This document shows positions 7,340-14,836 of a stretch of DNA of 24,244 bases, in pieces; position 1 is the stretch's first letter; every line of letters begins with the position of its first letter. The notes under the pieces were generated by a model, which ran no database searches, had not been told where the DNA came from, and saw only the letters and a program-made list of their open reading frames with translations. The position numbers and the translations under genes were made by a program. Origin of the DNA: JBBSNV01 sp964458605. Lineage in GTDB: Bacteria > Pseudomonadota > Alphaproteobacteria > Reyranellales > JAQSWP01. Location: contig CAYWLS010000038.1 in assembly GCA_964458605.1 (NCBI GenBank), positions 1 through 24,244 of the forward strand, in the 5' to 3' direction.

Positions 7340-7594
7340 GGCCGCACGGTGATCGCGACCGTCCCGGCACACAATTACGCGGCGGGCAATCCCCCCGCCA
7401 TGCGCGCCTCGCGCAACTGGTGCTGCACCGGCACAACCCGCCCATCTAGGCGCAAGCGACGGCAGCCGGCATAATCCGCGCCACGGGAGCGCTGACCGCC
7501 GGTCTCAAGCCGGCGGCCAAACGATCGGCATGGCCATGTCGGCATCGATGCGCGCGGCTGGGCGTCCTGCCGGCCGGCCCGTCCGGGAGTTTCC
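7340..7594. other. 255-bp intergenic stretch with no gene seen
   Basis: No supported gene lies between the MATE remnant and the MFS gene. It contains a 7-bp-arm hairpin (CCGCCGG at 7496-7502 and CCGGCGG at 7510-7516) without a T run, and a CATAAT box at 7470-7475 that could be a -10 for the MFS gene, though no good -35 accompanies it. An open frame on the minus strand through this stretch has no recognisable protein features. Confidence 0.5.
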
Positions 7595-8830
7595 ATGCAA
7601 CGCAACTACTGGAGCGCCGTGATCTGCGGCGCCGTCATCCTGACCATCGGCATCGGCGCCCGGCAGAGCTTCGGCATCTTCCAGAAGCCGATCGCGGCCG
7701 ATCTGCAGGTCGGCCGCGAATTGTGGTCGTTCTGCAACGCGCTGGCGCTGCTGCTGATGGGGGCGCTGTCGCCCTTCGCCGGCAATATCGCCGAGCGTTT
7801 CGGCTCGGCCCGCACCATCGCCGCCGGCGGCGTGCTCTACGTGCTGGGCCTGGTGGTGATCGGCCTGGCGCATCACGCCATCCCGCTGATCGTGGGCAAC
7901 GCGCTGACCGGCATCGGCATGGCGGCGGCCGGGTTCGGCCCGATCCTGGGCGTGGTCGGGCGCACCGCGCCGCCGATCAAGCGGTCGCTGGCGCTGGGCA
8001 TCGCCACCGCCGGCGGCTCGTTCGGCCAGTTCGCCATCGTGCCCTTCGCCAGCGTCTCGCTGCAGCTGCTGGGCGACTGGCACAGCACCATGCTGCTGCT
8101 GGCGGCGGTGTCGACGGTGATGGTGCCGCTGGCGCTGGGCCTGCGCGAAACGCGTTCATCGCTGGCCGCCGCCGCCGGACCGCGCAAGCAGAGCGCGGGC
8201 GAGGCGCTGCGCGAGGCGCGCGACACGCGCGGCTTCTGGCTGCTGACCATCGGCTTCTTCGTCTGCGGCTTCCATGTCGCCTTCGTCGGCCTGCATTTGC
8301 CGTCCTACGTCGCCGACAAGGGCGTCGGCATGACCCTGTTCGGCGATTACATCTCGCCGCTGCAACTGGGCGGCTGGGCGATCGGGCTGGTCGGGCTGTT
8401 CAACATCGCCGGCGCGGTGATCTGGGGCTGGTCGGGCGGCCGCTGGCCGCGCAAGGACATGCTGGCGTTGCTCTATTTCCTGCGCTCGGCGGTGTTCATC
8501 CTGTTCCTGGTGCTGCCGCTATCGGCCGGTTCGGTGCTGGTGTTCGCCGCGCTGCTGGGCTTCCTGTGGCTGGGCACGGTGCCGCTGACCTCCGGCCTGG
8601 TGGGCTACATCTTCGGCCCGGCGCATATGGCGATGCTCTACGGCATCGTGTTCTTCGGCCATCAGCTCGGCAGCTTCCTGGGAAGCTGGGGCGGCGGCAA
8701 GCTGTTCGACCTGACCGGCAGCTACGACGCGATGTGGTGGATCAGCGTGGCGCTGGGCCTGATCGCCGGCAGCCTGCACCTGATGATCCGCGAACGGCCG
8801 GTGCCGCGCCTGGCCGCCGCAGCGGCTTGA
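7595..8830 (+). CDS. MFS permease (oxalate/formate or monocarboxylate antiporter-like)
   Basis: This is a 411-residue, 12-helix major facilitator. Helix 1 carries GIGARQSFGIF, which is typical of MFS members annotated as OFA or monocarboxylate/anion permeases. The helix 2-3 loop has the expected NIAERFGSART (a variant of the GxxxDRxGxR signature with E for D). The second half begins near residue 210 after a hydrophilic central loop (RKQSAGEALREARDTRGFW), and GWSGGRWPRKDML fills the symmetric helix 8-9 loop. SD-like GGGAG precedes the ATG. The substrate is not determinable. It stands alone between the MATE remnant and a small membrane protein, with a GC-rich hairpin just after its stop. Confidence 0.88.
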   Translation: MQRNYWSAVICGAVILTIGIGARQSFGIFQKPIAADLQVGRELWSFCNALALLLMGALSPFAGNIAERFGSARTIAAGGVLYVLGLVVIGLAHHAIPLIVGNALTGIGMAAAGFGPILGVVGRTAPPIKRSLALGIATAGGSFGQFAIVPFASVSLQLLGDWHSTMLLLAAVSTVMVPLALGLRETRSSLAAAAGPRKQSAGEALREARDTRGFWLLTIGFFVCGFHVAFVGLHLPSYVADKGVGMTLFGDYISPLQLGGWAIGLVGLFNIAGAVIWGWSGGRWPRKDMLALLYFLRSAVFILFLVLPLSAGSVLVFAALLGFLWLGTVPLTSGLVGYIFGPAHMAMLYGIVFFGHQLGSFLGSWGGGKLFDLTGSYDAMWWISVALGLIAGSLHLMIRERPVPRLAAAAA

Positions 8831-8837
8831 CCAGCGA

Positions 8838-8868
8838 CGGCGGCCGGCCCCTTTCGGGGCGGCCGCCG
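8838..8868 (+). terminator. GC-rich hairpin after the MFS gene
   Basis: A left arm at 8838-8851 and right arm at 8856-8868 pair over 13 bases with one bulged G and a TTTC loop. It begins 8 bases after the MFS stop. No U tract follows, so termination may be weak or factor-aided; placement suggests it separates MFS transcription from the next small gene. Confidence 0.5.
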
Positions 8869-8886
8869 CAAGCCTACATTCAGGCA

Positions 8887-9039
8887 ATGGCCGACATGCC
8901 CAACACCGCACGATCGCCGCAATGGCCCTGGCTGCTGGCCGGCGGGCTGGCCGGTCTGCTGGTGCTGGCCGCGATCGTCGGCTGGATGCTGCGCGGTCCG
9001 GCCATCCTGGTCGACATGGCCGATTTCTTCTGCCTGTGA
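8887..9039 (+). CDS. 50-residue single-pass membrane peptide, unknown
   Basis: A short open frame encodes a hydrophilic N-terminus (MADMPNTARSPQWPW), one strong hydrophobic helix (about residues 15-35, LLAGGLAGLLVLAAIVGWML) and a tail ending ILVDMADFFCL. The helix, the Arg-Gly-Pro turn after it and the C-terminal Cys look like a real small membrane protein, and the stop lies 4 bases from the convergent Sel1 gene. There is no clear SD before the ATG at 8887; a second ATG at 8896 is possible. I recognise no family with confidence, and a non-coding interpretation remains possible. Confidence 0.5.
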   Translation: MADMPNTARSPQWPWLLAGGLAGLLVLAAIVGWMLRGPAILVDMADFFCL

Positions 9040-9043
9040 TCCC

Positions 9044-10102
9044 TCAGATCGGATCCTGCCATTCCGGCTTGGGCTGGTAGGCGGCGATGCGGTCCTGCGC
9101 CTGCTTGAGCTGCTCGGGCGATAGCTTGCCCTTGAGCTTCTGCAGGTTGGAATCGCACAAGCCCACCAGCAGCTTCACATCGGCATTGTCGCGCCGGGCG
9201 ATGGTCAGCCAGGTCATGGCCTCGACCGGATCGGCATCGGGCAATTCGCCGTCGGTCAGCAGCCGGCCCAGAATGGCCTGGGCCCAGCCATGGCCCTGCT
9301 GCGCAGCGCGCAGCAGCATCAGCTTGGCTAGCTTGCCGTCCTTGGGCAGTTCGACGCCTTCGGCGGCGGCCTGGCCGACGATGAACTGCGCCTGGGCCAG
9401 CCCGCCATCGGCGGCGGTGCGGAAATATTTCATCGCCGTCGGCACGTCGGGCTTGGGCGGCTTCACCTCGTCGCCGCGATAGGCGATCACCCCCAGCAGA
9501 TAGTTGGCCAGCGGGTGGCCTGCCTTGGCCGGGCCGTAGAGCAATTGGCGCGCCTTGTCGTAATCCTGCTTCAGCGCCTCGCCGTCGATATAGATCAGCG
9601 CCAGATGCACCGCGCCGTCGGCGTTGCCGCGCTTGGCCGCCATCTCGTAATAGGCCGCCGCCACCGCCTGGTCGCCGCGCACGCCGCAGCCATTGTCGTA
9701 GATCACGCCGACGCGATAGGCCGACAGCGCATCGCCCTTCTCCGCCGCCGCCATCAGGCCGGGCAGCATCGAGCGGCAGGTCTTGTCGGCCTCGGTCATC
9801 TTCGAGGCCGCGTGGCCGTCGCGCAGCTTGCCGTCCTCGCCTTTGCCTGGCGCTGCGCCCTGGCCATCGCCCTTGCCATCGCCCTGGCCATCGCCCTTGT
9901 CGCCATCGGCCGCCTTGCCGGCAGCGGGCTTCGGTGCATCTTTGGCCGCGTCCTTGGCCGGCCCGCCCTTGCCGTCCGGCGCAGGCCCCAGCCTGGTCGG
10001 CGCCCCATCGGCCGGCGGCACCCCGGCGGGCGAGAGTGTCTGGGCCGTGGCCGGCGCCGCCAGCGCCATGCAACAGGCCAGGATCAGGAATTTTCGCATC
10101 AT
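9044..10102 (-). CDS. secreted Sel1-repeat protein with Gly/Asp/Lys-rich linker
   Basis: A 352-residue exported protein. A signal peptide (MMRKFLILACCMALAAPATAQ, probable cleavage after ATAQ) is followed by a charged low-complexity linker (about 25-95) containing GDGQGDGKGDGQG. Sel1-like TPR repeats then run from about residue 110 to 325, recognisable by A-YRVGVIYDNGCGV, AYYEMAAKRGNADGAVHLALIY, AMKYFRTAADGGLAQAQFIVG and LRAAQQGHGWAQAILGRLL. Such repeats mediate protein contacts, often in envelope or signalling complexes. ILAC near residue 10 looks like a lipobox but sits too early in the hydrophobic core. A -10-like TAGGAT lies 6 bases before the start. It is convergent with the small membrane peptide and co-directional with hslVU but has its own promoter. 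Confidence 0.88.
   Translation of the reverse strand: MMRKFLILACCMALAAPATAQTLSPAGVPPADGAPTRLGPAPDGKGGPAKDAAKDAPKPAAGKAADGDKGDGQGDGKGDGQGAAPGKGEDGKLRDGHAASKMTEADKTCRSMLPGLMAAAEKGDALSAYRVGVIYDNGCGVRGDQAVAAAYYEMAAKRGNADGAVHLALIYIDGEALKQDYDKARQLLYGPAKAGHPLANYLLGVIAYRGDEVKPPKPDVPTAMKYFRTAADGGLAQAQFIVGQAAAEGVELPKDGKLAKLMLLRAAQQGHGWAQAILGRLLTDGELPDADPVEAMTWLTIARRDNADVKLLVGLCDSNLQKLKGKLSPEQLKQAQDRIAAYQPKPEWQDPI
9857..9904 (-). repeat. 12/24-bp tandem repeat in the Sel1 protein linker
   Basis: GCCCTGGCCATC and GCCCTTGCCATC alternate (9857-9868, 9869-9880, 9881-9892, then a decayed fourth unit at 9893-9904), so the perfect period is 24 and the near-perfect period 12. Read on the minus strand it encodes the Gly-Asp-Gly-Lys/Gln linker. 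In-frame slippage would lengthen or shorten the linker without harm. Confidence 0.8.
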
Positions 10103-10108
10103 CGGCCG

Positions 10109-10136
10109 ATCCTACAGGGGCGCCGGGCGGCGCCAA
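10109..10136 (-). promoter_or_regulatory. candidate promoter of the Sel1 gene
   Basis: On the minus strand, TTGGCG (10136-10131) and TAGGAT (10114-10109) are separated by 16 bases and match the -35 and -10 consensus at 4 of 6 positions each. The -10 box ends 6 bases before the ATG, which predicts a transcript with essentially no leader. Confidence 0.4.
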
Positions 10137-10142
10137 AGCAGG

Positions 10143-10196
10143 AAGGCGACGTCCCTTGCGGAACGTCGCCTTGCCGAATGGCCGCGTGGCGCGGCC
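10143..10196 (-). terminator. two hairpins downstream of hslU
   Basis: A perfect 10-bp stem (AAGGCGACGT at 10143-10152 with ACGTCGCCTT at 10163-10172, 10-base loop) lies about 30 bases after the hslU stop. A second 7-bp stem (GGCCGCG 10180-10186, CGCGGCC 10190-10196) lies between it and hslU. The larger hairpin is followed on the minus strand by a weak T-containing stretch (CCTGCTTT). It is a probable end of the hslVU transcript. Confidence 0.55.
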
Positions 10197-10202
10197 TGCC
10201 GC

Positions 10203-11510
10203 CTACAGGATGAATTTCGACAGGTCGGCGTTGTGCGCCAGCGCCGCGACATGGCCGCGAACGTAGTCGGCGTCGATCGTCACGGTCGAGCCGGCGCGAT
10301 CGGCCGCGTCGAAGCTGATCTCCTCGAGCAGCTTCTCCAGCACCGTGTGCAGGCGGCGGGCGCCGATATTCTCGACCGTGCCGTTGACCTCGGCCGCCAG
10401 CTTGGCCAGCTCGTCGATCGCCTCTTCGGTGAAGTCGAGCTGCACCTTCTCGGTCGCCATCAGCGCCTTGTACTGCTTGATCAGGCTGGCCTCCGGCTCG
10501 GTCAGGATGCGCCGGAAATCGGCCTGGCTGAGCGCCTGCAGGGTGACGCGGATCGGCAGGCGGCCCTGCAGCTCGGGCAGCAGGTCCGACGGCTTGGCCA
10601 GGTGGAAGGCGCCCGAGGCGATGAACAGGATGTGGTCGGTCTTCACCGGCCCGTGCTTGGTGGCGACGATGGTGCCCTCGATCAGCGGCAGCAGGTCGCG
10701 CTGCACGCCCTCGCGGCTGACATCGGCGCCCATGCGCTCGGAACGGGCGCAGATCTTGTCGATCTCGTCGATGAACACGATGCCGTTCTGCTCCACCGCG
10801 TCGCGCGCCTCGCGCACCACGCGCTCCTGGTCGACCAGCTTGTCGCTCTCCTCCTGCATCAGCACGTCGTAGGATTCGGCGACCGTCATCTTCTTGGTCT
10901 TCTTGCGCCCGCCGAACGCCTTGCCCAGCATGTCGCCGAGATTGACCATGCCGACGCTGGCGCCGGGCATGCCCGGGATCTCGAAGGTGGCGGGACCGCC
11001 CTGGTCGGCGACCTCGATCTCGATCTCGCGCTGGGCCAGCGAGCCCTCGCGCAGCTGGCGGCGGAATTTCTGCCGCGTGTCGGGCGAGGCGGCGGGGCCG
11101 ACCAGGGTGTCGAGCACGCGCTCCTCGGCGGCCAGCTCGGCCTTGGCCGAGACTTCCTTGCGCAGCCGCTCGCGGGCGATGGCGATGGCGGATTCCATCA
11201 GGTCGCGCACGATCTGCTCGACGTCCCGGCCGACATAGCCCACCTCGGTGAACTTGGTGGCCTCGACCTTGATGAACGGCGCGTTGGCCAGCTTGGCCAG
11301 GCGACGGGCGATCTCGGTCTTGCCGACGCCGGTCGGGCCGATCATCAGGATGTTCTTGGGCAGCACCTCGTCGCGCAGGGATTCATCGACCTGCAGGCGG
11401 CGCCAGCGGTTGCGCAAGGCGATCGCCACGGCGCGCTTGGCCTCGCCCTGGCCGACGATGTAGCGGTCGAGCTCGGAGACGATCTCGCGCGGCGAGAAGT
11501 CGGTGGTCAT
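10203..11510 (-). CDS. hslU: HslU ATPase subunit of the HslUV protease
   Basis: This 435-residue AAA+ unfoldase feeds unfolded proteins into the HslV chamber in the cytosol. Walker A is GPTGVGKT (58-65), the pore loop GYVG is at 91-94 and Walker B VFIDEID is at 245-251. The intermediate (I) domain occupies roughly 110-235. The C-terminus ends LSKFIL, matching the family tail that inserts into HslV and activates it. The start MTTDFSPREIVSELDRYIVG at 11510 is the canonical N-terminus; an upstream in-frame ATG at 11540 would add ten atypical residues. It follows hslV with a 58-base gap, the usual alphaproteobacterial order, and the SD before it is weak (AGAGA). Confidence 0.97.
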   Translation of the reverse strand: MTTDFSPREIVSELDRYIVGQGEAKRAVAIALRNRWRRLQVDESLRDEVLPKNILMIGPTGVGKTEIARRLAKLANAPFIKVEATKFTEVGYVGRDVEQIVRDLMESAIAIARERLRKEVSAKAELAAEERVLDTLVGPAASPDTRQKFRRQLREGSLAQREIEIEVADQGGPATFEIPGMPGASVGMVNLGDMLGKAFGGRKKTKKMTVAESYDVLMQEESDKLVDQERVVREARDAVEQNGIVFIDEIDKICARSERMGADVSREGVQRDLLPLIEGTIVATKHGPVKTDHILFIASGAFHLAKPSDLLPELQGRLPIRVTLQALSQADFRRILTEPEASLIKQYKALMATEKVQLDFTEEAIDELAKLAAEVNGTVENIGARRLHTVLEKLLEEISFDAADRAGSTVTIDADYVRGHVAALAHNADLSKFIL

Positions 11511-11514
11511 GGAT

Positions 11515-11570
11515 TCTCTACTCGGTTGGCCGTCGAACATTTCACTGTACTCTCTACGCGGTCGACCGTC
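11515..11570. repeat. imperfect 20-bp direct repeat between hslV and hslU
   Basis: TCTCTACTCGGTTGGCCGTC (11515-11534) and TCTCTACGCGGTCGACCGTC (11551-11570) match at 17 of 20 positions. The second copy reaches the last codons of hslV and the first lies just upstream of hslU. They are direct copies, 36 bases apart, so they do not form a hairpin with each other. Confidence 0.7.
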
Positions 11571-12138
11571 AGAGCGTTTCGACGGTGACGTTGGTGTTGG
11601 TATAGACGCAGATATCGGCAGCGATCTTCATCGCCTTGCGCGCGATCGCCTCGGCATCCAGGCCGGGCACGTCGATCAGCGCGCGCGCCGCCGACAGCGC
11701 ATAGTTGCCGCCCGAGCCGATGCCGATCAGCCCGTCGTCCGGCTCCAGCACGTCGCCGGTGCCGGTCAGCACCAGCGAGACCTGCTTGTCGGCCACGGCC
11801 ATCATCGCTTCCAGCCGGCGCAAATAGCGGTCGGTGCGCCAGTCCTTGGCCAGTTCGACGCAGGCGCGCGTCAGCTGGCCGGGATATTGCTCGAGCTTGG
11901 CTTCCAGCCGCTCGAACAGGGTGAAGGCGTCGGCGGTGGCGCCGGCGAAACCGGCCAGGATGTGGCCGCCTGCGCCCAGGCGGCGCACCTTGCGCGCGGT
12001 CGATTTGATGACGGTCTGGCCAAGCGATACCTGGCCGTCGCCGGCCAGCACCACCTTGCCGTCCTTGCGGACCGACAGGATCGTGGTGCCGTGCCAGCCG
12101 GGGAAGGCTCCATCGGAGCTAACATTGTTTTGCGACAT
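11569..12138 (-). CDS. hslV: HslV peptidase subunit of the HslUV protease
   Basis: This 189-residue threonine peptidase is the proteolytic core of HslUV. The N-terminal nucleophile is expected at Thr18 of HGTTILSVRKDG, exposed by removal of a 17-residue propeptide; the usual bacterial propeptide is very short, so this is a longer, alphaproteobacterial-style leader. Family blocks follow: VVLAGDGQVSLGQTVIK, RRLGAGGHILAGFAGATAD, and GIGSGGNYALSAARAL near 140-155. The length is typical. It precedes hslU in one transcript, and a possible heat-shock promoter lies just before the start. Confidence 0.97.
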   Translation of the reverse strand: MSQNNVSSDGAFPGWHGTTILSVRKDGKVVLAGDGQVSLGQTVIKSTARKVRRLGAGGHILAGFAGATADAFTLFERLEAKLEQYPGQLTRACVELAKDWRTDRYLRRLEAMMAVADKQVSLVLTGTGDVLEPDDGLIGIGSGGNYALSAARALIDVPGLDAEAIARKAMKIAADICVYTNTNVTVETL

Positions 12139-12145
12139 GGGCCCT

Positions 12146-12174
12146 TAAATAGGCATTCCGGCCGGGCGTTAAAG
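12146..12174 (-). promoter_or_regulatory. candidate sigma-32-like promoter of hslVU
   Basis: On the minus strand, CTTTAACG (12174-12167) and CCTATTTA (12153-12146) are separated by 13 bases (15 if counted from CTTTAA). This resembles the alphaproteobacterial heat-shock pattern CTTG..-spacer-CYTATNT, with T for G in the -35. HslVU is a classical sigma-32 target. The -10 ends 7 bases from the ATG, so the transcript would be leaderless or nearly so; AAGGG in that gap could otherwise serve as SD for a longer transcript. Confidence 0.4.
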
Positions 12175-12195
12175 GGGGGCGGAAAAGCCCCGGTT

Positions 12196-13866
12196 TCAGC
12201 GGCCCGACGACCGCAGGTTGAGGAAGGACAGCGCCGAATCGATCGGGATAAAGAAATTCAGGCTCCGCGCCTCGACCGAGAACAGCATGGATATGCCCAC
12301 GACGTTGCCGTTGGCGTCGAGCAGCGGGCCGCCGGAGTTGCCCGGCGAAATGGCCGGCGTGGCCTGGATCATGTCCAGCCCGTTCTCCTGGCGGCGGTAC
12401 GACGACACGATGCCTTCGGTCACCGTCTGCGACAGTCCGAGCGGGCTGCCGATGGCATAGACCTTCTCGGTCAATATGGGTTCGCCGTGCCGGATCGGCA
12501 ACGCCCGCAATCCCTTGCGGTCGACCCGCACCAGCGCCACGTCGCGGCCCAGATCCCGCTTCACCACCGTGCCCGGCGCGGTGCCGCCGTCGGAGAAGCC
12601 GACCGTAACCGCGTCCGTACCGCGCACCACATGGGCGTTGGTCAGGATCAGCCCGGCGGCGTCGACGACGAAGCCCGAGCCGGCGCCGGCCGGGGTGCGG
12701 ATTTCGACCACGCCGGGCAGGATCGATTTCATGTTGGCGGTGATGCCGCCGCGGAAGGGCGGCGGCGAGCGCAGCAGCGCGGCATCGGCGCCGCCGATGC
12801 GCGGCCGGTCGCCGGCGGTGGCCTCGCGCACCGCGTCGCGAAAGCCCGGCGTCGAGACCAGCTGCAGCACCGCATCGCCGAAGGTGGTGACGAACAGGTA
12901 GAGCAGGCCGTCGGTGCGCCGCTCGCCGCTGGGCAGGGTCGAATCGGTGCGGGTGGTGGTGCTGTAGACCACCTGCCCGTCGCTGGCGCGCATCACCTGC
13001 CAGGCGATGCTCATGCTGCCGCTGCCGGACCATTGCGGCGGTTTGGAATTCTCGCGCACGCAGCTTACCCAGTTCATCGCCGTGACCCGCGCGTTGACCA
13101 GGTAGGTCGCCGCGGTCAGCTCCTTGCTCTGGATGCGGCCGCCCAGCTTGTAGCCGCGCGACTGGGCGACGTAGGAGAACACCGTCTGGAACGCATCGAG
13201 ATCGGGCTGGCGGAACGACTTGCGCGTCAGCGGCACGGTCTTGCCCGCGCCGCAGGAGGTCAGCCAGCTGCCGGTCTGCAACTGTCCGATCGAGGCGCCT
13301 TCGGGAATGTCGTAGGTCAGGTCGACCAGGCGCAGCGGCTGGGTGCCCTGGCCGAAGGCGCGTTGCGCCGCGGTCGGCTGGCGCGTCGCCTGCCCGGGCG
13401 CCACCTCGCGCAGCTCCGTTTGCGGCGGCACGGTCTGCGTCGAGGGCGGTCGCGCCGGCGCCGGCCCGGCCGGCGGGGGTGCGCTGACGAGGCCGCCGCC
13501 GGAGATGCGGCGCAGGGTCACTTCCGGCGGCTCGCCGCTGCCGGTGCACTGGCCCATCGCCTTCAGGATGTCGCCGGCGATCTGGCCGTGCAGGGCGCAG
13601 TCGACCTTGTAGCCCGGCACCGAGATGACCATCAGACCGCTGACCTTGCCGCTGTCGGCGATCTTGAAATCGGGCATCGACACGTCGCCGCGGATATCGG
13701 GGATGCCGTCCTTGACGGTCAGCCTGACGCGGCAGGGCGAGCAGATCTGGCGCGAGGAGCGCACCTCGCCTTCCCACTCGCCGTCCCACGGCGAGGCGGC
13801 CCAGGCCGGGGCGATCCAGCACAACGCCACCACTGCCAGCCCGATCAACGCCACGGCTCGCGCCAT
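12196..13866 (-). CDS. secreted trypsin-like (S1C) serine protease with long N-terminal region
   Basis: A 556-residue exported protein. A signal peptide (residues 1-23, cleavage near AWA-ASP) leads to a small domain at 26-121 (WDGEWEGEV, CSPC, GQCTG, VTLRR), a Pro-rich linker (125-160) and an unassigned domain at about 175-345. An HtrA-like trypsin fold follows, with the triad His412 (TNAHVV), Asp442 (GRDVALV) and Ser511 (GNSGGP). No PDZ domain follows, unlike DegP/DegS. The ATG at 13866 was chosen for its signal peptide and the SD-like GGGAAGCAGG before it; the frame is open further upstream. It probably acts in the periplasm. The substrate and the role of the N-terminal half are unknown. 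Confidence 0.88.
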   Translation of the reverse strand: MARAVALIGLAVVALCWIAPAWAASPWDGEWEGEVRSSRQICSPCRVRLTVKDGIPDIRGDVSMPDFKIADSGKVSGLMVISVPGYKVDCALHGQIAGDILKAMGQCTGSGEPPEVTLRRISGGGLVSAPPPAGPAPARPPSTQTVPPQTELREVAPGQATRQPTAAQRAFGQGTQPLRLVDLTYDIPEGASIGQLQTGSWLTSCGAGKTVPLTRKSFRQPDLDAFQTVFSYVAQSRGYKLGGRIQSKELTAATYLVNARVTAMNWVSCVRENSKPPQWSGSGSMSIAWQVMRASDGQVVYSTTTRTDSTLPSGERRTDGLLYLFVTTFGDAVLQLVSTPGFRDAVREATAGDRPRIGGADAALLRSPPPFRGGITANMKSILPGVVEIRTPAGAGSGFVVDAAGLILTNAHVVRGTDAVTVGFSDGGTAPGTVVKRDLGRDVALVRVDRKGLRALPIRHGEPILTEKVYAIGSPLGLSQTVTEGIVSSYRRQENGLDMIQATPAISPGNSGGPLLDANGNVVGISMLFSVEARSLNFFIPIDSALSFLNLRSSGR

Positions 13867-14110
13867 TGCCTGCTTCCCGCCCGCTCTATGCCCGTGCCGG
13901 CCACGGTAGCATGGGCGCGCGAGCGGGTGCCAATGCGCGCCGGCCGGCGGCGCTGAGGCCTCGGGTCGCGGCCCCAGGGCCCGAGCGAGGCGCGGCGAAA
14001 CCGCCACAGTCCGCGAGAAACCGGGCTTTTGGGCCACGACCGGGCTGGCCCGGCCCCCGATATCCTGTTACAAGACCCGCGCCCGCTACCGCGGGACAGG
14101 CAGGAGAAGC
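13867..14110. other. divergent intergenic region between the S1C protease and hisB
   Basis: This 244-bp stretch must hold promoters for the minus-strand protease and the plus-strand his genes. SD-like CAGGAGA precedes hisB. A small hairpin CCCGC-TACC-GCGGG lies just before it. No convincing -35/-10 pair was found on either strand. Confidence 0.4.
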
Positions 14111-14728
14111 ATGGCGCGCGCCAGCAAGAACGCCTCCGCCGGCCGCACGGCCAAGGTGGAGCGCGTCACCAAGGAGACCTCGATCGCCGTCGCCGTCAAT
14201 CTGGACGGCAGCGGGCGGTACGACATTGTCACCGGCGTGGGTTTCCTCGACCACATGCTGGAGCAGCTGGCGCGGCACAGCCTGATCGACATCACCCTGC
14301 GCGCCAAGGGCGACCTGCACATCGATTTCCACCACACCACCGAGGACACCGGCATCGCGCTGGGCCAGGCGGTGTCGCAGGCGCTGGGCGGGCGCGTCGG
14401 CATCGGCCGCTACGGCGCGGCGCTGATCCCGATGGACGAGACGCTGACCGAGGTGGCGCTCGACGCCTCCAACCGTCCCTACCTGATCTGGAAGGTCAAG
14501 TTCAGCCGCCCCAAATTGGGCGAGATGGACACCGAACTGTTCAAGGAATGGTTCCAGGCCTTCGCCCAGAATGCCGGGCTGACCCTGCATGTCTGGAACC
14601 ACTATGGCGACAACAATCACCATATCGTGGAGAGCTGCTTCAAGGGGCTGGCGCGCGCGCTGCGCCAGGCGGTCGAGATCGACCCGCGCAAGCGGGACGC
14701 CGTGCCCTCGACCAAGGGGCGGCTGTGA
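14111..14728 (+). CDS. hisB: imidazoleglycerol-phosphate dehydratase
   Basis: This 205-residue enzyme dehydrates imidazoleglycerol phosphate to imidazoleacetol phosphate, the sixth step after hisG in histidine synthesis. It is the monofunctional dehydratase, without the phosphatase domain seen in enterobacteria. The metal-binding signatures are complete: FLDHMLEQLARHS (His48), DFHHTTEDTGI (His74, His75, Glu78) and NNHHIVESCFKGLARALR (His170, His171, Glu174). The ending VPSTKGRL is typical. The start is preceded by CAGGAGAAGC. It is the first visible gene of a his group and is 108 bases from hisH. The enzyme normally forms a 24-mer with two Mn ions per site. Confidence 0.97.
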   Translation: MARASKNASAGRTAKVERVTKETSIAVAVNLDGSGRYDIVTGVGFLDHMLEQLARHSLIDITLRAKGDLHIDFHHTTEDTGIALGQAVSQALGGRVGIGRYGAALIPMDETLTEVALDASNRPYLIWKVKFSRPKLGEMDTELFKEWFQAFAQNAGLTLHVWNHYGDNNHHIVESCFKGLARALRQAVEIDPRKRDAVPSTKGRL

Positions 14729-14836
14729 TGAAATTCCTCTCTCCCAGCGGCCAGCGACATTGATGCGCCACGAAACGGCGGCTTCCGCCGGTCGGTGTGC
14801 GCCGCGTGTCGGCTTGCGTTAGGGAGTTTGCGTTCC

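Noticed and set aside
7375..7605. A 76-codon open frame on the minus strand upstream of the MATE remnant
   Set aside because: Arg/Gly-rich with no helix or domain, overlaps the MFS start, and has no ribosome-binding site.
10091..10102. Lipobox reading (ILAC) in the first Sel1 protein
   Set aside because: The Cys is at residue 10, inside the hydrophobic core and followed by more hydrophobic residues; ordinary signal peptidase cleavage after ATAQ fits better.
11503..13956. An 817-residue open frame on the plus strand
   Set aside because: It runs antisense through hslV and the S1C protease, has Ala/Arg/Gln-rich composition and no recognisable motif.
14728..14763. A 12-codon open frame (MKFLSPSGQRH) overlapping the hisB stop
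   Set aside because: Too short and without conservation evidence; it could be a leader or chance, so it is not listed as a gene.
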